In this document: positions 15,472 to 24,345 of the stretch, piece after piece
Position numbering within the stretch: the stretch's first letter is position 1
How the letters are laid out: every line of letters begins with the position of its first letter
From: a virus
Direction: 5' to 3' (one strand)
DNA: 64,000 bases
Virus record (IMG/VR): IMGVR_UViG_3300022752_000018
Coordinates: 1 to 64,000 of that record
Notes under the pieces: generated by a model
Database searches by the model: none
What the model saw: only the letters and a program-made list of their open reading frames with translations
Told to the model about the DNA's origin: nothing
Made by a program: the position numbers and the translations under genes

Positions 15472-16122
15472 TTATACACCAGTACCAGTAGCAATACCAC
15501 CGTTTCCTGGTAGTCTTGATCTGATTTCCTGAGTTGGGACAACAATACCAACACCAGTTCCTTTTGGAATCTGTATACAGTTATCTGGTTGTATTGTTAA
15601 ATCAATAGTTTGTGGAGCAGCCTCAGCATAGCTCAAACTCTGCCAATTACATTGTGTTACATAGCATCCATAGCACTCCCAAGTTTCTAAAACATTAGGA
15701 TTAAACGCACCGTTACCACCTTCTGTTATTTCAATTCTCATTAGGAATTTATAATCAGCAGCGGCAGCAGCACTAGCTTGCTCGAAGAAATCAAACTGTT
15801 TCTGCATTTGTTCACCGACCAGTCTGCTAACATTACCACTTTGATCGTCTCTAAGTACAACTTGGATAGTCTGCCATGTAACTTTACCCGCATAATTAAT
15901 CTTACTATTGTAAGTTTCAATTACTTGATTTTGAAACTGGGCATTTGGTTTGGCCGCAGTTTGTACTTGCTTGGTAAGTTCTGTAGTTGGTGTACTAGTT
16001 CCAAAGTTCTCAAACATAATTCTAAAACGATATTTGAGTTTAGGCATTAACATGCCTTGTGTTGTTGCGCTAGAATCACTAGCTAGTGGTACTGTAAATT
16101 TGTTTAATGTTGCGATTGCCAT
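15472..16122 (-). CDS. gp19: Tail tube protein gp19
   Basis: Polymerises into the inner tube through which DNA is delivered. The T4-family pattern is clear: LMPKLKYRFRIMFENFG, VIETYNSKINYAGKVTWQTIQVVLRDD, then YKFLMRIEITEGG and LETWECYGCYVTQCNWQSLSYAEAAPQTIDLTIQPDNC. 216 residues is larger than T4 gp19 (163) and includes an Ala-rich insertion near residues 115-121. A CGGAGC ribosome site precedes the ATG. It directly follows the sheath gene and ends at a strong terminator, consistent with very high expression. Confidence 0.95.
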   Translation of the reverse strand: MAIATLNKFTVPLASDSSATTQGMLMPKLKYRFRIMFENFGTSTPTTELTKQVQTAAKPNAQFQNQVIETYNSKINYAGKVTWQTIQVVLRDDQSGNVSRLVGEQMQKQFDFFEQASAAAAADYKFLMRIEITEGGNGAFNPNVLETWECYGCYVTQCNWQSLSYAEAAPQTIDLTIQPDNCIQIPKGTGVGIVVPTQEIRSRLPGNGGIATGTGV

Positions 16123-16143
16123 AGTTTCAAGCTCCGTTATTAT

Positions 16144-16150
16144 TATTTAT
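16144..16150 (-). promoter_or_regulatory. Late-promoter-like ATAAATA before gp19
   Basis: ACATAAATAATAA lies just after the sheath stop codon and 22 bases before the gp19 ATG. It resembles the T4 late -10 but lacks the leading T of TATAAATA, so it is a weak candidate for an extra gp19 promoter. Confidence 0.3.
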
Positions 16151-16153
16151 GTC

Positions 16154-19100
16154 TTATAGACCAGCAATTTCACCAGTATTCTTCAATCTCAGAGGAATAT
16201 ATATAAATTCCACTGCTTTAACTGGTTCAATGGCAACATCTACCCAAAGTTCACCCTTATCAATTCTACTTGGCGTATTATTTGAATCATCACAGACCAC
16301 GATATAATCATATAATGCTCTTTGACCGACTAATTCAAGCATGAGACTTTCAATAGCACCTCTTATTTCGTCTCTTGTGATTTTATCATTAGGTTCAAAA
16401 ATGTAAGGTTTAGCTAAAATATCAAGTTGTCTACGTAGGTATAATACAAGTCTTGACACATTAATTCTATCCATAGCACTTGAGATCTTAGCTCTTGTCT
16501 TTTGACCGAAATTAACTAATCCTGCACCTGTAAAGAATGTTATAGGATTAATTTTAACTTCATATAATGTATCACGTTGTCCTGTATTTAGGGCAACTGT
16601 TACAAATTCACCTTCTTTACCTACATATCCTACACTTGTAGCATTTGTAATTCCACCCCTACGTGTACCTGCTGGGGCGAACCAAGGAAAACTTACAGCA
16701 TCACTTACGGCTATAGTTCTTAAAATCATATGACTTGGTGGAACAACAATATTACGACCAAAATTATCACTAGTGAATCCCCATGGATAGAACATACCTA
16801 AATATTCATCATAGCTAGCACCACCTAAATCATTATCTTCTACTGATAACTTAAGATTGTCGCCCCAAGCTTTCAAACTTGTAGCATCTGGAGTTAATCT
16901 TGATGGAGTATCACCTACTATAAATGCTGTTAATCCTCTGTCAAAATTCAAGCTAATTAATTCACCAATTAGTTCTGGATATCCTGGACAAGCACTTAAA
17001 TTGAATATTCTAGCCTCTTCCCTGATATCTTTTGATGTGTTTACTACTTTTTGTAATGAATCAATTACTACTCTACGCTGAGCTAATCTACCGAAATTAC
17101 CAGAACCATCTTGTTTATTTCCACTTATAGTTACCCAACGATGTGGATAATAGTTGCTCATAATTGGATTATAGGCATCCCCGTTACCGTCAATTAACTT
17201 AATTCTTACATTTCTTGTATTTGTATCAATATAGTTGTGTACGAACTTTTTAACATTAAAACCACTACGTCTCATATTCCAAAGTAACATACCTTTTGGA
17301 TACAGTGCAGGATCTGGACAATCTGGATCTACATGATCTGATAATAATAAATCTGCTATTCTACCAGCTTCCTTGCCTTGACCTGTAGTATTCCATCTTG
17401 CATCAAAAAAGATTATACCCTCTTCACTTGTTTGATCTGATGTATTAACTAATACCCATCTAGTTACAATTGGTCCTGGTTTACTATTATCAAATCTAAA
17501 TAATCTAGGATATGCGTCAATGTCACTAATATCAACCCATAAATCATAGTCAACGAGTGGGCTTACTCCATCACTTTGTTTAGAAGGTGCGCCTGAACTT
17601 ACAATTGGGCCAGCAGCATTGGTGTTAGGATATAATTCTCTATACCCTACCCATTTTTGTCCATTGTGAACCATAATATCTACATCTTCTGTAATACTAT
17701 TATACCATAAAGTCTGATCAACTGTTAAGCTTGTTACAGGTTCAAAAGATGCTGTATACTTTAATGGCTCCCATAATGATGCTGTAAATCTATAATCACC
17801 ACCATAAGCGTCAAAATCATAAAGATTAGGATTTGTTTCTCCGGCAAACATGACTTCGATCATATCAGTACCAGATACTCCTGTTTCATCTTGAATTCTA
17901 AAATCGTTGCCCAATCTATGACGAATAACAACTTTGTTTTCTGAATTGACTTCAGCAATTAAATTATCAAAACCAATATTATTAATCGCACCAGCAATGC
18001 CATCTGCATCATCTGCTGTATTTGTTAACATATAAGATACTAACTTAGAAGTTGATAACTGATCTGTGCCAGCTAATCCTTCTGCCATTCTAAATTCAAT
18101 ATAATCACCTGCACTTAATCCAGGAAAAATATTTTCTTCAATTCTTATGCTAGTTACAATTGTAGCACCAGATGCTCTTTTTCTAAAAATTCTATAGTCT
18201 GCTATAGCCTTCTTATCTGGGAAAGGTATTTGAATCCATTGACTACTTGGTGGTTCATTGGTTCCTAAACTACTTGTGTGACTAGTAACACATCTATAGG
18301 ATAAACCAGCATAAAATACTTTATCACCTACGTCGTAATTTTCATTATCAGCCCAATTATCGATATTACCAGAATGTAAACTTGTTTCACCTTCTTCTAC
18401 ATTATATTTTGCGTATAAAGAACCTACACTTAATCTAGAGCCACCTGATTTGTCTAATTCATAAATGGCGCTATGGCCGTTAGCAGCAAATACTACAGGC
18501 ATTCTTACCCATGTTTTACTTTCTGTACTGTATCTTTTAACATTTAAACTTATACCATTACTTGGTTCTGTGCTTTTTATCCAAACACTACCACTAGGTC
18601 TTGGAGTTGAATCTGTTAGTTTAAATTGAGGAACTTGTGTGTGTTTACTAGTCACAAGGACTGGAGAATTCAATGTGCCTACCGTCAATCCTAGATCAGG
18701 AATAGCATTACCGGATATACTAGCATTTTGAACAAATCTACTTAAGTATAAAGCCAATCTTCCATTCTTTGTTACACCAGCTTTTAAATAGTCACTGAAG
18801 GAATTAATTTCATTGGCTATATCTTCAGCGGTACCTTTTGTGATGGATAAATTTTCTAAGGCTGATGATCCATAGGCATTAAATGTAAGTATTCTTGGAT
18901 TACCATTCGTAAAGGCAGTCAACAGAGGAGATAAATCAGCTTTTGAAGATACAGCTACTGGCCAACTTTCTGCCCAATCTTCACTACCAACCTTTACCCA
19001 TGTTCCGGACTGTAGTCCAAACATATTACCTGGACTCTTAAACCATAATACATCTTGATCAGCATACTCAGTGTCCAAATTATGTAAACTAACAACTGCG

Positions 19101-19690
19101 TAATCACCAATTGATCCTACACTAGCCTTAGGTGTATAATCTTGACCATTATAGTCAACTACTTTTTTGGTATCATTTATGATTAAAGGAGTTCTTTTAA
19201 TAAAAGTTTGACCTAACCCTGTTCCTTTAGGATCACCATTCCACTCAAATACGCCCCAATTACTAACCCTCAAATCTAACCAGTGCGTTCCATTGTTGGC
19301 TTCTGATTCTGGTGTTACTGCTCTAGCATTAATGGCAGCTAAATCAATATCAGCTCTTACAACATAGACCCTATTGCTTACACCTAAATAACTATATGCT
19401 GCCGCTAACCCATATTCATTTTGCTCACCAGCATGAATTGGATTGTTGTTTATATCTGTTTTGAATTGGGCTATACCAAACGTCTCTGATAGATCTCTCT
19501 GGCTAGTGATCAGATAGACCAAGCCCGCATTGGCTTTTAATGTGCCAGGAGCAGTGCCTGTATTAGCTCCATTTGGTTTATTTTCTGCTGTTGCTATAAC
19601 AATTAAAGGTACAGTGCTAGGGGCTGCTGGAGTATAAAAACTCTCGTCTGTTACAGTTACTATAGCACCAGGTGATATAAGTTTTGCCAT
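16154..19690 (-). CDS. gp18: Contractile tail sheath protein gp18, enlarged
   Basis: The ends match T4 gp18: the start (MAKLISPGAIVTVTDESFY) and the C-terminal 330 residues, with FPWFAPAGTRRGGITNA, LYEVKINPITFFTGAGLVNFGQKT, ISSAMDRINVSRLVLYLRRQL and FIYIPLRLKNTGEIAGL. At 1,178 residues it is nearly twice T4 gp18 (659), the extra length being inserted in the surface-exposed middle. Residues about 443-490 form a small aromatic module (WADNENYDVGDKVFYAGLSYRC...W) resembling CBM5/12 chitin-binding modules and the repeated modules of the giant fibre. The insertions should project from the tail surface and could touch glycans. Preceded by an AGGAGA ribosome site. Confidence 0.95.
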   Translation of the reverse strand: MAKLISPGAIVTVTDESFYTPAAPSTVPLIVIATAENKPNGANTGTAPGTLKANAGLVYLITSQRDLSETFGIAQFKTDINNNPIHAGEQNEYGLAAAYSYLGVSNRVYVVRADIDLAAINARAVTPESEANNGTHWLDLRVSNWGVFEWNGDPKGTGLGQTFIKRTPLIINDTKKVVDYNGQDYTPKASVGSIGDYAVVSLHNLDTEYADQDVLWFKSPGNMFGLQSGTWVKVGSEDWAESWPVAVSSKADLSPLLTAFTNGNPRILTFNAYGSSALENLSITKGTAEDIANEINSFSDYLKAGVTKNGRLALYLSRFVQNASISGNAIPDLGLTVGTLNSPVLVTSKHTQVPQFKLTDSTPRPSGSVWIKSTEPSNGISLNVKRYSTESKTWVRMPVVFAANGHSAIYELDKSGGSRLSVGSLYAKYNVEEGETSLHSGNIDNWADNENYDVGDKVFYAGLSYRCVTSHTSSLGTNEPPSSQWIQIPFPDKKAIADYRIFRKRASGATIVTSIRIEENIFPGLSAGDYIEFRMAEGLAGTDQLSTSKLVSYMLTNTADDADGIAGAINNIGFDNLIAEVNSENKVVIRHRLGNDFRIQDETGVSGTDMIEVMFAGETNPNLYDFDAYGGDYRFTASLWEPLKYTASFEPVTSLTVDQTLWYNSITEDVDIMVHNGQKWVGYRELYPNTNAAGPIVSSGAPSKQSDGVSPLVDYDLWVDISDIDAYPRLFRFDNSKPGPIVTRWVLVNTSDQTSEEGIIFFDARWNTTGQGKEAGRIADLLLSDHVDPDCPDPALYPKGMLLWNMRRSGFNVKKFVHNYIDTNTRNVRIKLIDGNGDAYNPIMSNYYPHRWVTISGNKQDGSGNFGRLAQRRVVIDSLQKVVNTSKDIREEARIFNLSACPGYPELIGELISLNFDRGLTAFIVGDTPSRLTPDATSLKAWGDNLKLSVEDNDLGGASYDEYLGMFYPWGFTSDNFGRNIVVPPSHMILRTIAVSDAVSFPWFAPAGTRRGGITNATSVGYVGKEGEFVTVALNTGQRDTLYEVKINPITFFTGAGLVNFGQKTRAKISSAMDRINVSRLVLYLRRQLDILAKPYIFEPNDKITRDEIRGAIESLMLELVGQRALYDYIVVCDDSNNTPSRIDKGELWVDVAIEPVKAVEFIYIPLRLKNTGEIAGL

Positions 19691-19710
19691 TGCTAGATTT
19701 CTCCTAAATC

Positions 19711-19739
19711 TTACTCAAGTATTTAGCACAATTGAGTAA
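19711..19739 (-). other. Hairpin upstream of the sheath gene
   Basis: TTACTCAA (19711-19718) and TTGAGTAA (19732-19739) form an 8-bp stem with a 13-base loop that contains CTAAATA on the minus strand. There is no T-run. It lies between the dNMP kinase and gp18, 20 bases upstream of the sheath start, and may insulate or stabilise the sheath message. Confidence 0.5.
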
Positions 19740-19770
19740 AAATGCTTGATTGATTAAGGAGAACTAGTAC

Positions 19771-20439
19771 TTATGCCGTAGTTGAATATAAAAAAGTGAC
19801 TGTGTTATCAGTTTTAAAACTAAGTTTATTTAATATAATACTTTCAATTTGATCATATAGGTTGTTTAAACTGCTATTATTATCAATGACAATGTCAAAT
19901 TCTGTACCTATCCATTTCCATTCACTAGGGTGTACACCTAGATCTTCCATATATTTTATAGATTTTTTATTACCATTATTTGCTTCTAAAGCAACATCGT
20001 ACCAAGAAGGTATATCACCTCTTTGAACACAAATAATTAATCCTTCGTTATTCTTTATTGCTTTTATCTCGTTAGGAAATCTACAATCACTTATGACCAC
20101 ATTATCTTTGCTAGTGCGTAATTTATTTTCTAAACTGGCTATCCATATATCGTCATGAAATCCTTGGCGGCAAACTTCTGTACCCCAATTCTGTAATACC
20201 CACCTTGGTGTGATTTTCATACCTAGACGATTACTCCACCAAAAATCTACTTGCTCACGCCATTCTCTACTCTGCTTGGTACGCCCTTCCAACATATCTC
20301 TATCCCATCCAAACACAGCAGCTACAGCATCTTTCAAACTACGAGCAAAGCTCTCTCTTCTAAATTCATGAAAATTCACCAAGTAATCAGCTACAGTATC
20401 TTTACCACTTCCAATAAGACCGCATATCCCAATGATCAT
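19771..20439 (-). CDS. gp1: Deoxynucleoside monophosphate kinase (T4 gp1-like)
   Basis: Phosphorylates dNMPs to dNDPs for phage DNA synthesis. P-loop GLIGSGKDT lies at residues 7-15. The family blocks SFARSLKDAVAAVFGWDRDMLEGR, PRWVLQNWGTEVCRQGFHDDIW, VVISDCRFPNEIKAI and a late HPSEWKW segment are all present. 222 residues is normal (T4 gp1 is 241). It follows the small zinc-site protein by one base and shares its sigma70-like promoter. Its position between neck and sheath genes means a metabolic gene is embedded in the late structural block. Confidence 0.94.
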   Translation of the reverse strand: MIIGICGLIGSGKDTVADYLVNFHEFRRESFARSLKDAVAAVFGWDRDMLEGRTKQSREWREQVDFWWSNRLGMKITPRWVLQNWGTEVCRQGFHDDIWIASLENKLRTSKDNVVISDCRFPNEIKAIKNNEGLIICVQRGDIPSWYDVALEANNGNKKSIKYMEDLGVHPSEWKWIGTEFDIVIDNNSSLNNLYDQIESIILNKLSFKTDNTVTFLYSTTA

Positions 20440-20440
20440 A

Positions 20441-20644
20441 TTAATCCTTTATCAAATAAAAATCTTTTACTGTAGGATCTTCAGCTGATATAGTCCATTT
20501 TTCTAATGGACACTCACTTGTGCTCCAAACAACCTTAGCTGGCACAAAACATAAGCACTCATTACAAAATTTAAAAGAATTAAATCTATCACAAGTCTTA
20601 CAAATACTGTATCTTTCTTCAGCAATTTTTTTATTAACAAGCAC
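20441..20644 (-). CDS. Small Cys-rich zinc-ribbon-like phage protein (67 aa)
   Basis: Cysteines in the pattern CKTC...CNECLC...C (residues about 15-45), followed by PLEKW, form a predicted zinc-binding knuckle. Short proteins with this CxxC..CxECGCF.P....CPLxKW layout are common in T4-like phages and have no known function. The start is GTG at 20644 with AAGGAT upstream. A near-consensus sigma70 promoter precedes it, so it is probably expressed early with the dNMP kinase. Confidence 0.75.
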   Translation of the reverse strand: MLVNKKIAEERYSICKTCDRFNSFKFCNECLCFVPAKVVWSTSECPLEKWTISAEDPTVKDFYLIKD

Positions 20645-20660
20645 CTCAGATCCTTATTAT

Positions 20661-20689
20661 ATTATGTATTTTTAAAGACTATTTGTCAA
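20661..20689 (-). promoter_or_regulatory. Near-consensus sigma70 promoter for the zinc-protein/dNMP kinase pair
   Basis: TTGACA (20684-20689) and CATAAT (20661-20666) are separated by exactly 17 bases on the minus strand, 16 bases upstream of the GTG start. It is 11/12 to consensus and lies right after the gp13 stop. Confidence 0.75.
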
Positions 20690-20697
20690 GATTAGTT

Positions 20698-21465
20698 TTA
20701 ACCGATAATAAATGTATAACCTGTGCCACCAGCAACATATGTATCTATTTCTTTTTCCAATTTTTCAATTTCCTCTTTGGCTGCTGATTTTAAATCTGAT
20801 CCATTTAGTCCGCCTGCCCCCCCAGGACCCGCGATTTGACTAAATTTACTTCTAGCTTCGCCCAACATCATCTTACAGTTGGCCAATGTATAATCCTTAA
20901 ACCAAGGACTGGCATAAGGATCTTGTAATAAAATATAATCTGGTCTATGATTATATCCTCTAATTAATACCTGCTCGCCCTCAGCATAAGGTCTTTGAAG
21001 TATTCTTAAAGTATGTGTTGTTGGTATCCACTGGAATTCAATAAAAGCACCAAACATACGCCCTACTAATTCCTGATATTGAGCAAACATATCATAAGTA
21101 GCAATACCTCCTAACATAGTACTATTCAACAAATATGTATTTGTATAAGCTAGGTTAAAAGGTTCAAATTGAGTACCGCCACTGCCGCCTGCTGTGCGAC
21201 TACCTATAGTACGACGGAATATGCTACGTACTTCTATAATTTCTTTAGGCAATCTATAATCATTAGTGTCTTCTTTTAGCTCTAAAAAATAGTATGCTTC
21301 TTCTACAGCATTCGGACTTTTTTGACGATACTTAGCTAGAGCACGATCTAAAGCAATTTCATAATGTTCAGGATCCAATTCTACATCAACCATACCATCG
21401 CCTAGCATGGTCCTTACATACTTGTAAACATTTTCACGTTCTTCTATAACAGGGTTCTTAGACAT
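20698..21465 (-). CDS. gp13: Neck protein gp13-like (head-tail connector)
   Basis: The protein matches the marine T4-like neck protein pattern: VYKYVRTMLGDGMVDVELDPEHYEIAL, VRSIFRRTIGSR, FEPFNLAYTNTYLL, QYQELVGRMFGAFIEFQW, KDYTLANCKMMLGEARSKFSQIAGPGG and an acidic helical end. In T4, gp13 and gp14 seal the portal after packaging for tail attachment. I chose the ATG at 21465 (MSKNPVIEE) because the frame's earlier ATG at 21483 lies before an AGGAGA ribosome site. Unusually, gp13 and gp14 are divergent here, with about 40 bases between their starts. Confidence 0.8.
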   Translation of the reverse strand: MSKNPVIEERENVYKYVRTMLGDGMVDVELDPEHYEIALDRALAKYRQKSPNAVEEAYYFLELKEDTNDYRLPKEIIEVRSIFRRTIGSRTAGGSGGTQFEPFNLAYTNTYLLNSTMLGGIATYDMFAQYQELVGRMFGAFIEFQWIPTTHTLRILQRPYAEGEQVLIRGYNHRPDYILLQDPYASPWFKDYTLANCKMMLGEARSKFSQIAGPGGAGGLNGSDLKSAAKEEIEKLEKEIDTYVAGGTGYTFIIG

Positions 21466-21482
21466 ATTTCGATCTCCTAACA

Positions 21483-21501
21483 TATTTAGCTATGATAAAT
21501 A
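21483..21501. promoter_or_regulatory. Divergent late-promoter-like pair between gp13 and gp14
   Basis: The plus strand has GATAAATA at 21494-21501, 4 bases before the gp14 ATG. The minus strand has CTAAATA at 21483-21489, about 18 bases before the gp13 start. Both carry the TAAATA core of T4 late promoters. If functional, they form a compact bidirectional late promoter, with a very short gp14 leader. Confidence 0.4.
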
Positions 21502-21505
21502 CCAT

Positions 21506-22660
21506 ATGCCTCGCTTGAGCCTATATCGTCCAGAACGTGGAAACGACTTTAAATTCATTGATCGCCAGATCAGTGAAATGTTCAGCATTGGCGGCACAGA
21601 TTTTTATCTACATAAATATCTTGGTTCTAACACGAGTCCAGAAAATGCCACAGCAGATCAACCTCATTATGCTGAACTAAAAGAAACTAATATACAAGAT
21701 TTATTACTACTGGAAAACCGTGACCGTAAATATGACCCTAGCATTTATAAAATAAGGGGTCATTACCAAGTTCAAAATTTAGATTTTAATCTAAGCCAAT
21801 TTGGGCTTTTTATAGACAATGATACTATATTTGCCACTGTTCATATAAATGATTGGATACGTACTGTAGGGCGTAAACCTCTTAGCGGTGATGTATTTGA
21901 ATTACCTCATCTTGTAGATGAATTTGCTTTAAATGATTATAACATTGCCCTACCTAGATATTTTGTTATTGAAGATGTTAGTCGTGCTAGTGAAGGGTTC
22001 AGTCAAACTTGGTGGCCTCATTTATATAGATTAAAACTAAAGAAAATAACAGATAGTCAAGCATTCGCTGATATACTAGATAAGCCTGCCGGTGAAAATA
22101 CTGATCAAACTCTACGTGAAATTTTAAGTACTAAATTACAAGAACTTGAAATAAACGAAGCTATTCTTACACAAGCAGAAGCAGATGCTCCACAAAGTGG
22201 GTATGAGACACGACACTTGTTTACCTTAGGGGTAGATGAGCAAGGTAATCCAGTTTTAGAAACTGTTGATCAAAGTGATATAGACGCAAGTGATAGTCAA
22301 TATGATGCTAGTAGAATATTTGGTAGGGCTCAGAGACCAGGATACGTAGGGCATTTAGTAGGCGATGGGTTTCCTCCTAATGGATATGAATTTGGTCATG
22401 GTATAAACTTTCCTACTGGTGCTGCTAAAGATGACTATTTTTTAAGAACAGATTTTTTACCTAATAGATTATTTAGATATGATGGAAAAAGATGGATCAA
22501 AACTGAGGATGCTGTAAGACATACATTGACAAATAATAATAACAGAAAAACTCATAGATTAGGATTCATCAATAACGATAAAGTAAGCACCATTAATGGT
22601 GAACAAGTAGTAGAAAGACAAGCTCTAAGTAAAGTTTTGAAACCAAAGGCTGATCTATAA
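21506..22660 (+). CDS. gp14: Neck protein gp14-like
   Basis: 384 residues with the marine gp14 signature: MPRLSLYRPERGNDFKFIDRQI, MFSIGGTDFYLHKYLG, TNIQDLLLLENRDRKYD, YKIRGHYQVQNLDFNLSQFGLF, GRKPLSGDVFELPHL and RASEGFSQTWWPHLYRLKLK. It is longer than T4 gp14 (256) because of a C-terminal region (about 240-384) containing a GDGFPPNGYEFGHGINFPTG segment that looks like a surface or display module. Works with gp13 at the head-tail junction. No clear Shine-Dalgarno precedes the ATG, and the gene is transcribed away from gp13. Confidence 0.88.
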   Translation: MPRLSLYRPERGNDFKFIDRQISEMFSIGGTDFYLHKYLGSNTSPENATADQPHYAELKETNIQDLLLLENRDRKYDPSIYKIRGHYQVQNLDFNLSQFGLFIDNDTIFATVHINDWIRTVGRKPLSGDVFELPHLVDEFALNDYNIALPRYFVIEDVSRASEGFSQTWWPHLYRLKLKKITDSQAFADILDKPAGENTDQTLREILSTKLQELEINEAILTQAEADAPQSGYETRHLFTLGVDEQGNPVLETVDQSDIDASDSQYDASRIFGRAQRPGYVGHLVGDGFPPNGYEFGHGINFPTGAAKDDYFLRTDFLPNRLFRYDGKRWIKTEDAVRHTLTNNNNRKTHRLGFINNDKVSTINGEQVVERQALSKVLKPKADL

Positions 22661-22694
22661 TGTATATCTATTTTAATAAATTGGAGGCTTCGGT

Positions 22695-22782
22695 TTGACG
22701 CCGTTGAATTATTATTCAGTTTTTCTATGACGGTCAAATAAGAAGATATCTAGTACAAACCATAAGACTACTCAGCAACTTT
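22695..22782 (+). other. Upstream coding extension of the gp15-like gene, apparently frameshifted
   Basis: In the frame of the gp15-like gene, codons from about 22720 read FFYDGQIRRYLVQTIRLLSN, which looks like the conserved N-terminus of this family, but no ATG, GTG or TTG starts it. In the other frame a TTG at 22695 sits 7 bases after GGAGG and reads LTPLNYYSVFL before a TGA at 22728. Removing one T from the T-run at 22720-22724 joins both into one N-terminus. Confidence 0.65.
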
Positions 22783-24345
22783 GTGGTAAAATATGGAGAT
22801 GGGCGTTTGGCACCTGTACCTGTAATGTACGGCGACATAGATAGGCAGGTAGCAAATATACTAAAAGACAATAGCGAAAATAAAGTAAACGGACCTCCTA
22901 GAATCGCAATTTATGTATCTGATTTAGAAATGGAAAAAGATAGACTGGCAGACCCTACATTTGTTGGTAAAATTCATCTACGTGAAAGATCTATAGAAAA
23001 TGGTGAGTATACTAGTAGTCAAGGTGGTAATTTTACTGTAGAAAGACTAATGCCTACACCATATAAATTAGGAGTAAAGGCGGATATCTGGGCAGGTTCA
23101 ACAGAACAAAAATTACAAATTTTAGAACAAATATTAATGTTATTCAATCCTAGTTTAGACATTCAAACTACAGATAATTATATTGACTGGACTAGTTTAA
23201 GCGTAGTTTATTTGGACGATGTACAATTTAGTAGTAAAACTATTCCAATAGGACAAGATTCGCCTATAGATATTGCTACACTTACATTCAGCATGCCTAT
23301 TTGGATTAGTCCGCCTAGTAAAGTTAAGAAACTTGGTGTTGTAAACAAAATTGTTATGAGTATGTTTACAAATATAGGAACACCGGCACCTGGCTATATT
23401 GACGGACTTGGGTTAGATCCAGGTCAGGGCAGCGTTGATTTATATGATGAAATACCATCACCAATACGAATTGAGCTTATCGATTATAATATAATTGTAT
23501 ACGGTGGTAAAGCCAAGGTGTTTTCACCTACAGAAGCAGGTCATTCAAATGATGATATTACTAAAACTGAAGTAGTCAGTTTATTTCCTGTTGATTGGTT
23601 TAAAATATTCAGCAAGCTTCCAAATACTTATAGCCCTGGTGAAAGCAAAATTTTCTTAAAACAACCTAGTGGCTTAGAAGTTGTAGGGACCATAGTTATA
23701 GATCCAATTGATAGTACTTTACTTAATATAAATTGGGATCAAGATACTTATCCTAGTAATACTAATATAGATTCACCAAATAGATCAAATAGTCCTGGTA
23801 CCTTTGATGCGATCATAGATCCACAGACTAAAGGACCAAATTCAGGACTACCTACTCCAAATATTGGTACAAGGTATCTGATTATTAATAATATTGGAGG
23901 TGGCATAAGAGAAACTCTTATAGCAGATAATACCAGTAATAGAATAGATACCAATATAGACTTTGTTCAAGTTAGAGATGTTGAAGTTTATGTAAATGAT
24001 GTACCTGTTAGCTTTATCACTCATAATCTCGATGACAAATTTGTTATACAACTAACAAACGATGCTGTTGTAGATGACATAATTACCTACATACTTTATA
24101 CGGACGAAGACGGCCCAGATGCTTGGAAAAATACCGTTGGGGGGGACTTTTTAGCCAACGCTAATGATATTATAGAATGGGACGGATCTAGTTGGAATGT
24201 TATTTTTGATAGTATGAAAGAAAAAGATTCTATATTTTACCTAACTGACATACATAATGGTGTACAGTTTAAGTGGGACGGCATAAGTTGGAGTAAAAGT
24301 TTTGAAGGTGAATATCGTAAAGGATCATGGAGATTAATACTGTAA
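22783..24345 (+). CDS. Tail sheath stabiliser/tail completion protein, gp15-like
   Basis: Residues 1-190 contain a conserved domain (PVPVMYGDIDRQVANILKDNSEN, GPPRIAIYVSDLEMEKDRLADPTFVGK, FTVERLMPTPYKLGVKADIWAGSTEQKLQILEQILMLFNPSLDIQTTDNYIDW and a following beta block) typical of marine T4-like proteins in the gp15 position. The C-terminal part is a Ser/Asn/Asp-rich beta-type region with WDGSSWN-like motifs near the end. The GTG given here is only the first ordinary start in frame; the true N-terminus probably lies about 25-30 codons upstream beyond an apparent frameshift. T4 gp15 terminates the tail; the homology is by pattern and context, not certain. Confidence 0.65.
   Translation: MVKYGDGRLAPVPVMYGDIDRQVANILKDNSENKVNGPPRIAIYVSDLEMEKDRLADPTFVGKIHLRERSIENGEYTSSQGGNFTVERLMPTPYKLGVKADIWAGSTEQKLQILEQILMLFNPSLDIQTTDNYIDWTSLSVVYLDDVQFSSKTIPIGQDSPIDIATLTFSMPIWISPPSKVKKLGVVNKIVMSMFTNIGTPAPGYIDGLGLDPGQGSVDLYDEIPSPIRIELIDYNIIVYGGKAKVFSPTEAGHSNDDITKTEVVSLFPVDWFKIFSKLPNTYSPGESKIFLKQPSGLEVVGTIVIDPIDSTLLNINWDQDTYPSNTNIDSPNRSNSPGTFDAIIDPQTKGPNSGLPTPNIGTRYLIINNIGGGIRETLIADNTSNRIDTNIDFVQVRDVEVYVNDVPVSFITHNLDDKFVIQLTNDAVVDDIITYILYTDEDGPDAWKNTVGGDFLANANDIIEWDGSSWNVIFDSMKEKDSIFYLTDIHNGVQFKWDGISWSKSFEGEYRKGSWRLIL

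Noticed and set aside
21466-21483. The upstream ATG at 21483 as the start of gp13.
   Set aside because: The AGGAGA ribosome site lies between the two ATGs and is correctly spaced for the second one at 21465.
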